The translations under genes were made by a program, and so were the position numbers. From Tumebacillus flagellatus (GTDB taxonomy: Bacteria > Bacillota > Bacilli > Tumebacillales > Tumebacillaceae): a DNA stretch of 64,000 bases. The stretch spans positions 62,001 to 126,000 of the forward strand of contig NZ_JMIR01000013.1 in NCBI RefSeq assembly GCF_000714935.1. Reading direction: 5' to 3'. The notes beneath the pieces were generated by a model. That model saw only the letters and a list, made by a program, of their open reading frames with translations. It did not search any database and had not been told where the DNA came from. Below are positions 1 through 7,520 of the stretch, one piece after another (position 1 is the stretch's first letter; every line of letters begins with the position of its first letter).

Positions 1-980
1 TAGATCGAAATCTTCTCGCCCTGCCCTTTTGCCGACCAGAGGGCTTTGTCTTTGCGGTTTTGGTTGTGGCGGATGACGGCGTTCGCCGCATCCAAAATCG
101 TGGAGGTGGAGCGGTAATTTTGCTCCAGTTTGATCACGGTGGCTTCCGGGTAGTCTTTTTCAAAATTCAAGATGTTCGAGATGTCCGCCCCGCGCCACGC
201 GTAGATCGCTTGGTCCCCGTCGCCGACGACGCAGAGGTTGCGGTACTTGGAGGCGAGCAGCTTGACCATTTTGTATTGCGCTCGGTTCGTATCTTGGTAT
301 TCGTCGACGTGAATGTACTGAAACTTGTCCTGGTACGTCTCCAAAACGTCCGGCTGCGTTTCAAACAGATCGACCGTCTTCATGATCAGATCGTCAAAGT
401 CCATCGCGTTGCACTCTTGCAGTTTGCGCTGGTAGACGCGGTACACTTGCGCCGCCGCGATGTCCTGCAGGCGCTTGCCCGCGGTTTTGGCGAAATCGTC
501 CGGCGTTTGCAGTTCGTTTTTGGCGGCGGAGATGCGCCATTGAATTTGGTTGGGATCAAATTTCTTGATGTCGAGGTTCAAATCGAGCATCGATTGTTTG
601 ATCGTCGACACTTGATCGTCCGGGTCGAGGATCGTGAAGCTGTTTTTGAAACCGATCCGCTCCGCCTCGCGCCGCAAGATGCGCACGCACATGGAATGGA
701 ATGTGGACATCCACAAATCTTCCGCTTTATCCCCCACCAATTTCTGAATCCGTTCGTTCATCTCTTTGGCGGCTTTGTTCGTAAACGTGATCGCCAAGAT
801 GTTGAACGGCGCCACTTGGCGTTCGTGCATGAGGTACGCAATGCGGCGGGTCATGACACTGGTCTTACCGGAACCGGCCCCGGCCAAGATCAAGAGCGGG
901 CCTTCGGTCGTTTCGACGGCAAGTTTCTGTTCAGGGTTCAACCCCTTGACGATAGAAGCAGCCGAAGTAAGTTGGCTCAT
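1..980 (-). CDS. pcrA: ATP-dependent DNA helicase PcrA (UvrD/Rep family), 5' part only
   Basis: Superfamily 1 3'-5' DNA helicase for repair and rolling-circle replication. The reverse strand reads [18 protein letters not shown], then a Walker A motif AGAGSGKT near residue 35, [11 protein letters not shown] (motif Ia), [19 protein letters not shown], the Walker B-type [12 protein letters not shown] and a [14 protein letters not shown] motif III region. About 326 codons lie in the window and the C-terminal half is beyond position 1. The ATG at 980 follows a GGAGG ribosome site. Motif III reads GDGDQAIY where GDADQSIY is usual, a minor variation. The call rests on motifs and is firm. Confidence 0.95.
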   Translation of the reverse strand, partial: MSQLTSAASIVKGLNPEQKLAVETTEGPLLILAGAGSGKTSVMTRRIAYLMHERQVAPFNILAITFTNKAAKEMNERIQKLVGDKAEDLWMSTFHSMCVRILRREAERIGFKNSFTILDPDDQVSTIKQSMLDLNLDIKKFDPNQIQWRISAAKNELQTPDDFAKTAGKRLQDIAAAQVYRVYQRKLQECNAMDFDDLIMKTVDLFETQPDVLETYQDKFQYIHVDEYQDTNRAQYKMVKLLASKYRNLCVVGDGDQAIYAWRGADISNILNFEKDYPEATVIKLEQNYRSTSTILDAANAVIRHNQNRKDKALWSAKGQGEKISI

Positions 981-1087
981 GAGTGTACAACCTCCGTCAC
1001 TTGTTGAAAATCGTCTCTTTATTGTAACGGAAGCGTCGTAAGAGTCAACTTGGGAAGAGCGTGCTCTGATGACCTGAGGGGGATAAG

Positions 1088-1120
1088 GAAAGAGCCTCCC
1101 CGTGCAGGGAGGCTCTGATT
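1088..1120 (-). terminator. Rho-independent terminator after first SASP gene
   Basis: Stem AGAGCCTCCC (1091-1100) pairs with GGGAGGCTCT (1107-1116). It lies just 3' of the SASP gene that ends at 1137. The T-tract on the reverse strand is short (CTTTCC), so termination may be modest. Confidence 0.6.
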
Positions 1121-1136
1121 TTAGTCTATGAAGTTT

Positions 1137-1337
1137 TTAGCGTTGGCCGGAGAGAGCTTGCTCTGCGTATGCGACCAGGCGCTTGGTGATTTCGCCGCCG
1201 ACGGAGCCGTTCAGACGGGATGCGGTTTCGCCGCCGAGGTTCACACCGAATTCGGAAGCGATTTCGTATTTCATTTGATCCAAAGCGCGTGCTGCACCGT
1301 TGACCAGGATTTGGTTCGAGTTGTTGTTGTTTGCCAT
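1137..1337 (-). CDS. alpha/beta-type small acid-soluble spore protein (copy 1)
   Basis: 66-residue DNA-binding SASP that coats and protects forespore DNA and is degraded by the GPR protease at germination. It starts [19 protein letters not shown] and has the family blocks [15 protein letters not shown] (containing the EFGV-type GPR cleavage site) and [19 protein letters not shown] at 1337 with RBS AGGAGGT. It is the most divergent of four tandem paralogues (extra Asn at the N-terminus, AARALD rather than AAQALD). A sigma-G-like promoter lies just upstream, so forespore expression is likely. Confidence 0.96.
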   Translation of the reverse strand: MANNNNSNQILVNGAARALDQMKYEIASEFGVNLGGETASRLNGSVGGEITKRLVAYAEQALSGQR

Positions 1338-1369
1338 TGTGTTCTACCTCCTATATGGGATGTGATTGT

Positions 1370-1398
1370 AGTATGATGCGAAGAAGCTTTCGTGATGC
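1370..1398 (-). promoter_or_regulatory. sigma-G-like promoter for SASP copy 1
   Basis: On the reverse strand -35-like GCATC (1394-1398) is followed after about 17 bases by CATACTA (1370-1376), which fits the sigma-G -10 consensus CATNHTA. The -35 differs from GHATR at its last base. Confidence 0.5.
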
Positions 1399-1420
1399 GT
1401 TGTAAGATGTACCACTTCGA

Positions 1421-1618
1421 TTAGCGGCGGCCGCTCAGCGCTTGTTCTGCGTATGCCACCAAGCGCTTGGTGATTTCACCGCCGACCGACCCGTTCAGTC
1501 GGGAAGGAGTTTCACCACCCAGGTTGACGCCGAACTCGGAAGCAATTTCATACTTCATTTGGTCCAATGCTTGAGAAGCGCCGTTGACCAAGATTTGATT
1601 CGAGTTGTTGTTTGCCAC
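1421..1618 (-). CDS. alpha/beta-type small acid-soluble spore protein (copy 2)
   Basis: 65-residue [24 protein letters not shown], with the same [13 protein letters not shown] and [14 protein letters not shown] blocks as its neighbours and a C-terminal ALSGRR. The predicted ATG is at 1618, after an AGAGGAGGTGACAC ribosome site. It has its own sigma-G-like promoter, so it is probably transcribed separately from copies 1 and 3 although all point the same way. Function follows directly from the family. Confidence 0.96.
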   Translation of the reverse strand: MANNNSNQILVNGASQALDQMKYEIASEFGVNLGGETPSRLNGSVGGEITKRLVAYAEQALSGRR

Positions 1619-1648
1619 TGTGTGTCACCTCCTCTGTGGTTGTGAGGT

Positions 1649-1677
1649 TAGTATGGTCGGGAACGTCCATTTCATAC
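1649..1677 (-). promoter_or_regulatory. sigma-G-like promoter for SASP copy 2
   Basis: Reverse strand GTATG (1673-1677), 17-base spacer, CATACTA (1649-1655). Both hexamer-like elements match the sigma-G consensus (GHATR / CATNHTA). It is about 35 bases upstream of the start codon. Confidence 0.7.
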
Positions 1678-1737
1678 ACTGTTTTTGGGCTGGAAAGTAC
1701 AGGTAGACAGGAAAGCAACCCAAAACCTGCAGGCGGG

Positions 1738-1774
1738 AAAAAAAGACCCGGACCGCCCAGGCCCGGGTCTTTCT
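1738..1774 (-). terminator. Rho-independent terminator after SASP copy 3
   Basis: AAAGACCCGG pairs with CCGGGTCTTT. On the reverse strand the stem is followed by a run of T residues (TTTTTTTCCC). It sits between the stop of the third SASP gene and the promoter of the second. Confidence 0.85.
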
Positions 1775-1781
1775 GAAACAA

Positions 1782-1982
1782 TTAGCGTTGGCCGCCGGAC
1801 AGAGCTTGCTCTGCGTACGCCACCAGACGCTTGGTGATCTCGCCGCCGACGGAACCGTTCAGACGGGACGGGGTTTCGCCACCCAGGTTCACACCGAACT
1901 CAGAAGCGATCTCGTATTTCATTTGGTCCAGAGCTTGTGCTGCACCGTTGACGAGGACTTGATTCGAGTTGTTGTTTGCCAT
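1782..1982 (-). CDS. alpha/beta-type small acid-soluble spore protein (copy 3)
   Basis: 66-residue SASP nearly identical to copy 4: [45 protein letters not shown] at the end. ATG at 1982 with a GGAGGTGG ribosome site. No sigma-G match is obvious directly upstream. A long imperfect hairpin made by GCGAGGG and CCCTCGC arms (about 2007-2047) separates it from copy 4, so it may be read from copy 4's promoter with partial attenuation. Confidence 0.96.
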   Translation of the reverse strand: MANNNSNQVLVNGAAQALDQMKYEIASEFGVNLGGETPSRLNGSVGGEITKRLVAYAEQALSGGQR

Positions 1983-2079
1983 GATTGGCCACCTCCAGTG
2001 AGATTTTGAGGCGAGGGAGGTTCGTTTTATAAGGAAACCCCCTCGCGAAAGTTCGTGCTATTTAATTAGAGGAAGATGA

Positions 2080-2280
2080 TTAGCGACGGCCGCCGGACAG
2101 AGCTTGCTCTGCGTACGCAACCAGACGTTTGGTGATCTCGCCTCCGACAGAACCGTTCAGACGGGACGGGGTTTCACCGCCCAGGTTCACGCCGAACTCG
2201 GAAGCAATCTCGTATTTCATTTGATCCAGCGCTTGTGCGGCACCGTTGACGAGGACTTGGTTCGAGTTGTTGTTCGCCAT
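2080..2280 (-). CDS. alpha/beta-type small acid-soluble spore protein (copy 4)
   Basis: 66-residue SASP with the same conserved blocks. The open frame runs further upstream (to 2322), but [11 protein letters not shown] at 2280 is preceded by AGAGGAGGTGACACAC and matches the start of all paralogues, so 2280 is taken as the start. It has a very good sigma-G-like promoter. It is the head of the tandem cluster of four and likely arose by duplication, since copies 3 and 4 differ at only one or two residues. Confidence 0.96.
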   Translation of the reverse strand: MANNNSNQVLVNGAAQALDQMKYEIASEFGVNLGGETPSRLNGSVGGEITKRLVAYAEQALSGGRR

Positions 2281-2311
2281 GTGTGTCACCTCCTCTCTGT
2301 GATTGTGTCTA

Positions 2312-2340
2312 TAGAATGCCACCGAGGAGGGTTTGCATGC
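2312..2340 (-). promoter_or_regulatory. sigma-G-like promoter for SASP copy 4
   Basis: Reverse strand GCATG (2336-2340), 17-base spacer, CATTCTA (2312-2318). Both elements fit the sigma-G consensus exactly. Confidence 0.75.
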
Positions 2341-2434
2341 GTTCCATGTTTTGGTAATCTAGAAGCACTCTCGGAAATCCCAAGAAGTAGGATGGCTTCC
2401 TGCGCGTTTTTTATTCGAAGCGCCGGGATCTTTG

Positions 2435-2469
2435 AAAAAAAACACCTGCCGACACAGCTGCGGCAGGTG
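2435..2469 (-). terminator. Rho-independent terminator after the 37-residue spore protein gene
   Basis: CACCTGCCG (2443-2451) pairs with CGGCAGGTG (2461-2469). On the reverse strand the stem is followed by eight T residues. Confidence 0.85.
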
Positions 2470-2476
2470 CGATTCC

Positions 2477-2590
2477 TTACTTGTTGCGCGATTTGTTTTT
2501 GCTTTTCGCGAGGTTTTCGGGACGCTGCGGGTGCGGCGTGTTCGGGTTGTACGTGTTCTCGTTGCGGTTTGCGTCTGCTTTCAGTGCCAT
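2477..2590 (-). CDS. putative minor small acid-soluble spore protein, 37 residues
   Basis: Short basic, Asn/Pro/Lys-rich protein: MALKADANRNENTYNPNT, then PQRPENLAKSKNKSRNK. The ATG at 2590 follows GGGAGG with good spacing and a strong terminator follows the stop, so this is a real small gene. A sigma-G-like promoter (GCATG / CATTCTA) precedes it, as for the SASP genes next door. The C-terminus (QRPENLAKSKNKSRN) loosely recalls minor SASPs such as SspP (QPEPLSGSKKVKNRN), but I cannot confirm the family. Forespore expression is inferred from the promoter. Confidence 0.7.
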   Translation of the reverse strand: MALKADANRNENTYNPNTPHPQRPENLAKSKNKSRNK

Positions 2591-2610
2591 TGGACATCCC
2601 TCCCCGCCGT

Positions 2611-2640
2611 TAGAATGCCCGGCGGGGGTGCGGATCATGC
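2611..2640 (-). promoter_or_regulatory. sigma-G-like promoter for the 37-residue spore protein
   Basis: Reverse strand GCATG (2636-2640), 18-base spacer, CATTCTA (2611-2617). It is the same element pair as in front of the SASP gene at 2280. Confidence 0.65.
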
Positions 2641-2738
2641 ATGTGTAAGTCGACGTCTCCTCCGACAAAATTCTATTGAATTCGACAATAGGATGTGTCA
2701 CAGTTAGTAAGGAATAGCTAGCAGGGGTGGGAAAGAAG

Positions 2739-3917
2739 ATGACAACTACTGAGAGAAGCAACGCCGTGATCGAACGGATTCCCATCGGGAGGCGAATTCA
2801 AGAAATTTTAGATGAGAAAGGTGCGGCGTATCTGGTCGGTTTTTTCGCGAATCGGATTCACTTCCCGCCGCAGCGACTGCTCGCCATCTTGCATGGCAAC
2901 CTCGAGCCGAGTCAGGAAGATCTGCAGCAAATCGCCAAGGGATTGGGAATTTCCGTGGCGCGGTTGCTGCAAGAGGATCTGGTTGACGAAATCGAACACT
3001 TGCACGAGTTACTTACAACCAAGGGAGATTCTGAAGCGTCCATCGCGCTGGCTGAGAGAATCGCCGAACGCTCTTTGGGGGCGACCGAGCGTGCGGATGC
3101 ATACAATTGGGTCGGGCGCGCCTACTACGCGGCCGGAAAGCTGCAGGAAGCGCACGATGCGTTGTTGCGTTCGTACCGGGTTTATGAAACGATTCCCACG
3201 GCCTACCAAGATTCCGAGCGGATGTTCCGCTTTACGAGAAACCTCTCCATCACCTTTGGGATGTTACTTGACTTCAACGGAATGGCGGAGATCGTGAAGC
3301 GTGCAGAAAGCTTCACATGGAATGATCCGCTCAAAGAGGGCGCGACCTATCTCACCAGCGCCGTGGTGCAGTCGGAGCTCGGTCACCACGAGGAAGCGAA
3401 ACGCCTGTTTTTGCTCGCCTTGACCGCGTACCGGGAAGCCGGCAACCAAGAGTATATCGCCCGGGTGCAGTTCAACATCGGACAAGTCGAATACTTGACA
3501 GAGAACTATCAAAACGCTGCCGACTACTTGGAATCCTCCTTGCAAGACCTCTCCCCGGAAACTTCCTATCACTTGGACGCCGTGGAAGCGTTGGTGAAGA
3601 CCCGAATCCAACTTCGTGACTTGGATGCCGCCCTCCAACTGATCCAGACGTACGAACCGAGCTTGCGGCAACGTCCGAAAGAGTTGGCGTATCTCTATTT
3701 GTTCCATGCCTACACCGCGAACGATCTGAAGCGTCTAGAGGACGTGCTGGCGATGGACATCGTGGAGCGAGACTGGAAGACCCGCGGGTACCTGTATCTA
3801 ATGAAACATTATTCTGAACTTGGAGATTCGCTTGCCGTCATGCGTTATTTTCAGTTATATTTACAAACGGACACTACATCTTCATCTTTTGAGGATTTGT
3901 TTCAGAGGAGGGACTGA
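2739..3917 (+). CDS. XRE-family HTH plus TPR regulator (RNPP-like peptide receptor candidate)
   Basis: 392-residue cytoplasmic regulator. Residues about 15-75 form a divergent HTH (IPIGRRIQEILDEKG ... GLGISVARLLQ). From about residue 85 to the end it is all-helical with TPR-like units (ADAYNWVGRAYYAAGKLQEAHDALL, AKRLFLLALTAYREAGNQEYIARV, YLTENYQNAADYLESSL). This is the architecture of RNPP receptors (PlcR, NprR, Rap). ATG 2739 was chosen over GTG 2727 because the purine-rich GGGTGGGAAAGAAG lies ahead of it. A secreted small peptide gene starts 6 bases after the stop. A paralogue with the same pairing is at 34078-35265. DNA and peptide targets are unknown. Confidence 0.8.
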   Translation: MTTTERSNAVIERIPIGRRIQEILDEKGAAYLVGFFANRIHFPPQRLLAILHGNLEPSQEDLQQIAKGLGISVARLLQEDLVDEIEHLHELLTTKGDSEASIALAERIAERSLGATERADAYNWVGRAYYAAGKLQEAHDALLRSYRVYETIPTAYQDSERMFRFTRNLSITFGMLLDFNGMAEIVKRAESFTWNDPLKEGATYLTSAVVQSELGHHEEAKRLFLLALTAYREAGNQEYIARVQFNIGQVEYLTENYQNAADYLESSLQDLSPETSYHLDAVEALVKTRIQLRDLDAALQLIQTYEPSLRQRPKELAYLYLFHAYTANDLKRLEDVLAMDIVERDWKTRGYLYLMKHYSELGDSLAVMRYFQLYLQTDTTSSSFEDLFQRRD

Positions 3918-3923
3918 ACACCT

Positions 3924-4151
3924 ATGAAAAAACTGCTGGCATCCCTGAGTGTTGTGGCGTTGTTGTTTGCGTTTGCCCCGCATCCGCACGTGGAAAACGT
4001 GGCGCGTTGGGCTTATCCTGACCTGGAGTTCGCTGCATTCAATCCGAGTTTGGCCGAAATGACGGCTGAACAGACGACCGAACAAACAGGAACCACAATT
4101 GATTCCGACACGACCTCGTCCACAACTGATTCGGTTGACGCGACTTTCTAG
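3924..4151 (+). CDS. small secreted pro-peptide, candidate signal for the adjacent XRE-TPR receptor
   Basis: 75 residues. The N-terminus MKKLLASLSVVALLFAFAP is a classic Sec signal peptide. The rest (HPHVENVARWAYPDLEFAAF, then a Thr/Ser/Asp-rich tail ending DSVDATF) is low-complexity and acidic. It starts 6 bases after the receptor stop, with the GGAGGG ribosome site inside the receptor 3' end, and a strong terminator follows, so the two form one operon. The layout is that of Rap-Phr and PlcR-PapR pairs, where a secreted precursor is processed to a short peptide and re-imported. The mature peptide cannot be identified from sequence alone. Confidence 0.65.
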   Translation: MKKLLASLSVVALLFAFAPHPHVENVARWAYPDLEFAAFNPSLAEMTAEQTTEQTGTTIDSDTTSSTTDSVDATF

Positions 4152-4160
4152 GAGTCGTCA

Positions 4161-4197
4161 AAAACACCCGCTCCTCATCTGAGGAAGCGGGTGTTTT
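4161..4197. terminator. Bidirectional terminator between pro-peptide and potassium channel genes
   Basis: AAAACACCCGCTCCTC pairs with GAGGAAGCGGGTGTTTT, T-rich on both strands. It serves two convergent operons. Confidence 0.85.
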
Positions 4198-4233
4198 CGG
4201 TTTTCTGCAGGGACGGCGCGTCAAACCGGTTGC

Positions 4234-5055
4234 TCAAGCGGGCTTGTCCTTGTCTTCATCCCGCTTGTCCCCTTCGCGCAACGCTTCCATGACGTTCAGC
4301 AGTTGGCGGTATTCTGCGTCGCTGAGCGTTTCGATGCGGTAGAGCCATTGCATCGCGGCGTTTTTCATCTGGGCGCGTACGCGGTTGTCGTCCGGCTCCG
4401 CTTCGCGAACCTGTTGCGAATGGTTGAAGCCGACCCAATGGTTCGCCAAGTTCGCGGTGAACGTACCGATCAATCCGATCCCCGTGAACATCAAAAACAC
4501 CGCGATGATCCGCCCGCCCTCCGTCGCCGGAGACACGTCGCCGTAGCCGACCGTCGTCATCGTGACGATCGCCCACCAGACTGCGTCGCCGTAATCTTGG
4601 ATGCCTTTGTTGTGACCGGACTCCAGCAAGAGGATGCCGACGGAGCTCCACGCGACGATCACCAGCATGAAGACCATGATCATGCGCATCTGTTTCGACG
4701 ACACGACACCCCACAGCATCGGAGACGCGCGCAAGATCCGCACCAAGCGAATCAAGCGCATCAACCGCGCCAACTGGAAATGCACGTCAAAGGGAATCAT
4801 CGCGAGCAAATCAAACCAGTTCGTCAGGATAAACTTCTTGGGGTTCTCCGCCCGCCACAGCCGCACGAGGTACTCGACGCCGAAGAACGCGATCATGCAA
4901 TAGTCCACATCCTGCACGAACGACTTGGTCAAAAACGGATGGTCTTGCGGATCCGCAAAAATGATAATGGCGTAGGTCAGCACCACGAACAGAATCATAA
5001 ACTCGTAAAACAAGCGCGCAACTCTCACGGCCCTCTCCCTTTCTCCACTTCCCAC
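4234..5055 (-). CDS. voltage-gated-type (6-TM) potassium channel
   Basis: 273-residue membrane protein. Six hydrophobic segments: S1 near residue 15, S2-S3 with PKKFILTNWFDLLAMI, an S4-like arginine-rich helix RLMRLIRLVRILRA, S5, then the pore helix and selectivity filter TMTTVGYGDVSP and S6 GIGLIGTFTANLA. A charged cytosolic tail follows (DAEYRQLLNVMEAL). GVGYGD-type filters specify K+. Start is GTG at 5055 after GAGGA. Single gene, convergent with the peptide cassette. Six-TM Kv-like channels of this size are common in Firmicutes; the gating signal is unknown. Confidence 0.9.
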   Translation of the reverse strand: MGSGERERAVRVARLFYEFMILFVVLTYAIIIFADPQDHPFLTKSFVQDVDYCMIAFFGVEYLVRLWRAENPKKFILTNWFDLLAMIPFDVHFQLARLMRLIRLVRILRASPMLWGVVSSKQMRMIMVFMLVIVAWSSVGILLLESGHNKGIQDYGDAVWWAIVTMTTVGYGDVSPATEGGRIIAVFLMFTGIGLIGTFTANLANHWVGFNHSQQVREAEPDDNRVRAQMKNAAMQWLYRIETLSDAEYRQLLNVMEALREGDKRDEDKDKPA

Positions 5056-5090
5056 TCCAATCTCTTCCTCCTATTGTATCATCCCCTCGG

Positions 5091-5133
5091 CAAAAAAAGA
5101 GCCCACCCTTACCGGGCAGGCTTCACTCCGATC
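5091..5133 (-). terminator. Probable terminator after the methyltransferase
   Basis: On the reverse strand AGCCTGCCC and GGGTGGGCT form an imperfect stem followed by CTTTTTTT. The hairpin overlaps the stop codon at 5109. Confidence 0.5.
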
Positions 5134-5912
5134 ATCAACGCTTTGAACAACTGGAACGACCACTCGCCTTCAGGCGATTGCTTGATTTCAAACAGGTCGC
5201 GGATCTCCGGGTCTTGCGCCGCCGCGATGAGATCTTGCTCGATTTGCGCGGTGATCTCGGGAGGCGTATGCGATTTGCGGGTCCACGCGCCCAGCGGATG
5301 CAGCGTGCGGTACTCAAAATCGACGGTGAAAGACAGGCCCGCTTTTTCAAAAAACGACTTCCACTCGCTTTGCTTCCATTCCCGCACGTGCGAGTGATCG
5401 CGCAGAATTTCGATCCGGTTGATAAATGCATCGGCCCGGTCGTGCTCCGGCGCGTAGTTGTCGATCAACAGCAAGCGGCCGCCCGGCTTCAACACGCGGG
5501 CGATCTCCGCGAGGGCGCGCCCCGGCTCCGGGAAGTGATGCGCGCAGATGCGGGCGGAAACCAGATCGAAGCTGTCGTCGGCAAACGGAATGTTCTCCGC
5601 ATCGCCCTCCTGCCACGTCAAGTTGGTCAATCCTGCCGCTTTCGATTCGCGGTCGGCGATTTCCAACATCGCCGGCGTTAAGTCAAGTCCCGCACCTTCG
5701 CCGATGTGCGGGGCAAACGCCATCAACGTGCGCCCCGTCGCCGTGCCGATGTCGAGCATCCGTTCCCGACCGGTCAGGGGCAGAGTTTTTAACAGATGGA
5801 GCAAGTCCGGCTCTTTGATCTCGCCTTTGACGAGGTAGTTCTCGGCGGTTTTGCTGAAGTAGTCGCGCACTTGGTCTTTGATCTCTTGGTCCTTGCTTCC
5901 TTCGTTTCTCAT
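5109..5912 (-). CDS. class I SAM-dependent methyltransferase (UbiE/COQ5-like)
   Basis: About 267 residues, cytosolic. The Rossmann core shows motif I MLDIGTATGRTLMAFAP, the acidic loop GLDLTPAMLEIA, motif II QEGDAENIPFADDSFDLVSARICAHHF and the post-motif GGRLLLIDNYAPE. The C-terminal part has substrate-lid features typical of small-molecule C/O-methyltransferases. ATG 5912 is preferred over GTG 5921, which sits inside the only purine-rich stretch. It stands alone between the channel and a divergent region, so the substrate cannot be inferred. Confidence 0.85.
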   Translation of the reverse strand: MRNEGSKDQEIKDQVRDYFSKTAENYLVKGEIKEPDLLHLLKTLPLTGRERMLDIGTATGRTLMAFAPHIGEGAGLDLTPAMLEIADRESKAAGLTNLTWQEGDAENIPFADDSFDLVSARICAHHFPEPGRALAEIARVLKPGGRLLLIDNYAPEHDRADAFINRIEILRDHSHVREWKQSEWKSFFEKAGLSFTVDFEYRTLHPLGAWTRKSHTPPEITAQIEQDLIAAAQDPEIRDLFEIKQSPEGEWSFQLFKALMIGVKPAR

Positions 5913-6066
5913 GGAAGACACCCGCTTTCTTTCCGAGATGAGGTTCTAGCTGTAGTATACGGCGCAGAGGTGTTATGATGGAAATAGAAGTTCCCCATAG
6001 CAGAATTTAGAAAAACCGATAGCCGATACACAGTTGTGTATCGGCTGAATCGTCAGGCGGCTCCCG

Positions 6067-6468
6067 TTACCAATACAAGCCCCGTCGTCGGTATCCTGCA
6101 CCGTACCCAGGACCGTATCCGTAGCCGCCGTATCCGCCGTAGCCGTAACCGCGGCCATATCCATAGCCCGGATACGCGCCCCACGCCCAGAGACCTGCGA
6201 TCAACGCATACAAAATCAAAAACCACGCGGCAAAAAACACCTGTTCCGTCTCCGGTGCGTCCTTTTCATTCGCAACGGCTTGGGTGATCGCACCATTCGC
6301 TTTTTGTTTCATCACAGAAGCAAATCGCGCGCCGCCCATCGGTTGGACATGCAACCCGCGGTCATCCACTTTGCGCAGAATTCCTTGGGTGACTTGCCCG
6401 TCCTGTTGCCGCACGACGATCGGTTGCCCCATCATCTGTCTTGCTTGACTTCTCCATTGATTCGACAT
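6067..6468 (-). CDS. small membrane protein with Gly/Tyr-rich C-terminus
   Basis: 133 residues. The N-terminal 60 residues (QARQMMGQPIVVRQQDGQVTQGILRKVDDRGLHV) look like a small beta-barrel of the Sm/LSm-like kind that occurs in Bacillus membrane proteins. One transmembrane helix follows (VFFAAWFLILYALIAGLWAW) and then a tail of GYGYGRGYGYGGYGGYGYGP repeats ending in RRRGLYW. ATG 6468 follows AAAGGGGGGGAACTC. The longer open frame upstream is the shadow of the LysR gene. Such tails are common in spore or envelope proteins; no specific role can be given. Confidence 0.75.
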   Translation of the reverse strand: MSNQWRSQARQMMGQPIVVRQQDGQVTQGILRKVDDRGLHVQPMGGARFASVMKQKANGAITQAVANEKDAPETEQVFFAAWFLILYALIAGLWAWGAYPGYGYGRGYGYGGYGGYGYGPGYGAGYRRRGLYW

Positions 6469-6561
6469 GAGTTCCCCCCCTTTCATCTCGATTCTCCTCA
6501 TGGTATGCAAGAGGAGGACACGCCGAAAGGGACAAAGGCGCAGGCGGAGGTGCACATTTTT

Positions 6562-7443
6562 TTGGAGATCAAAGAACTGGAAACGTTTCTCGCCGTCGTC
6601 GCCGAGCAAAGTTTGAACAAAGCGGCGGAGGCGCTGTTTCTCTCGCAGTCCACCGTGACGATGCGAATCAAGTCCTTGGAGGAAAAAGTCGGCTGTCCGC
6701 TTTTCACCCGCACTTCCCGCGGCGTCCAACTCACCGAGCAAGGCCGTCTGTTGGTGCCGTATGCCGAGCGGATACGCCGCAACGTGGAAGAGAGCTACCA
6801 CTTGCTCGCCACCGTCAACGCCGGCAGCAAGCGGCTGGCGATCGGCGCCGCGTCCGCCATCGGGTCGTACCAACTGCCGTACATCCTCGGACGGTATGTC
6901 GAAGCACAGCCGGACGTGGAAATTCTCTGCCGCAACGGGAAGTCCAACGACATCTTTCAGATGTTGCTCGACGAGGAAGTGCAGATCGGGATGACCGGCG
7001 CTCCCATCCACCATGCGGCGCTGGAGTGCCACGCGCTGAAGTCCGATCCGGTGCATCTGTTGACCGCTCCGGAGCATCGGCTGGCGGTGCAGGGGCGAGC
7101 GGAACTGTTCGACCTCGAAGCGGAGCCGTTCATCTCGTTTGCGGGCAACTCGCCGTTTTGGAAACGGATCGACGGGGAGTTGGTGCAATACGGCGTGCGG
7201 GTGCGGCGGCAAATTGAGATGGATTCCATCGAAGGGATCAAGCGGATCGTCATGCAGGGCATCGGCGTGACGCTGCTCCCCGCTTCCACCGTCCGCGAAG
7301 AAGTCGCCAAGCAACAACTCGTGCAGATCCCCATGCCGATCTTCCTCGAACGGCCGACCTATCTGCTCCACCGCAAGCAGGTGTTGGAGGAGTATGAAGA
7401 GCGGTTCCTCCGCACGTGCGTTGACTTTTTCGCCAGCTTATAG
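6562..7443 (+). CDS. LysR-family transcriptional regulator
   Basis: 293 residues from TTG 6562, which follows GGAGGTG at a workable spacing and gives the canonical LEIKELETFLAVVAEQSLNKAAEAL start. ATG 6505 in the same frame lacks a ribosome site. N-terminal winged HTH (SQSTVTMRIKSLEEKVGCPLFTR), then the two-lobed periplasmic-binding-like effector domain (AIGAASAIGSYQLPYIL ... GIGVTLLPASTV). It is divergent from the Gly/Tyr-rich protein gene, with only about 90 bases between, so that gene is a candidate target. The effector is unknown. Confidence 0.88.
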   Translation: MEIKELETFLAVVAEQSLNKAAEALFLSQSTVTMRIKSLEEKVGCPLFTRTSRGVQLTEQGRLLVPYAERIRRNVEESYHLLATVNAGSKRLAIGAASAIGSYQLPYILGRYVEAQPDVEILCRNGKSNDIFQMLLDEEVQIGMTGAPIHHAALECHALKSDPVHLLTAPEHRLAVQGRAELFDLEAEPFISFAGNSPFWKRIDGELVQYGVRVRRQIEMDSIEGIKRIVMQGIGVTLLPASTVREEVAKQQLVQIPMPIFLERPTYLLHRKQVLEEYEERFLRTCVDFFASL

Positions 7444-7455
7444 AGCTTCCACGCA

Positions 7456-7505
7456 AAAAAGGAACAGTCAGCCGTCGTGGTCGCGTCGGCTGACTGTTCC
7501 TTTTC
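7456..7505. terminator. Bidirectional terminator between convergent LysR and kinase genes
   Basis: GGAACAGTCAGCCG pairs with CGGCTGACTGTTCC, flanked by A-rich and T-rich stretches. Confidence 0.85.
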
Positions 7506-7520
7506 GCGGTGTTTTTTCCG

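Noticed and set aside
60-1007. 315-residue + strand frame at the left end
   Set aside because: Antisense shadow of pcrA, whose motifs are unmistakable on the reverse strand.
6468-7371. Long reverse-strand frame opposite the LysR gene that joins onto the Gly/Tyr-rich protein
   Set aside because: Low-complexity shadow translation; a strong ribosome site and ATG at 6468 give the real short gene.
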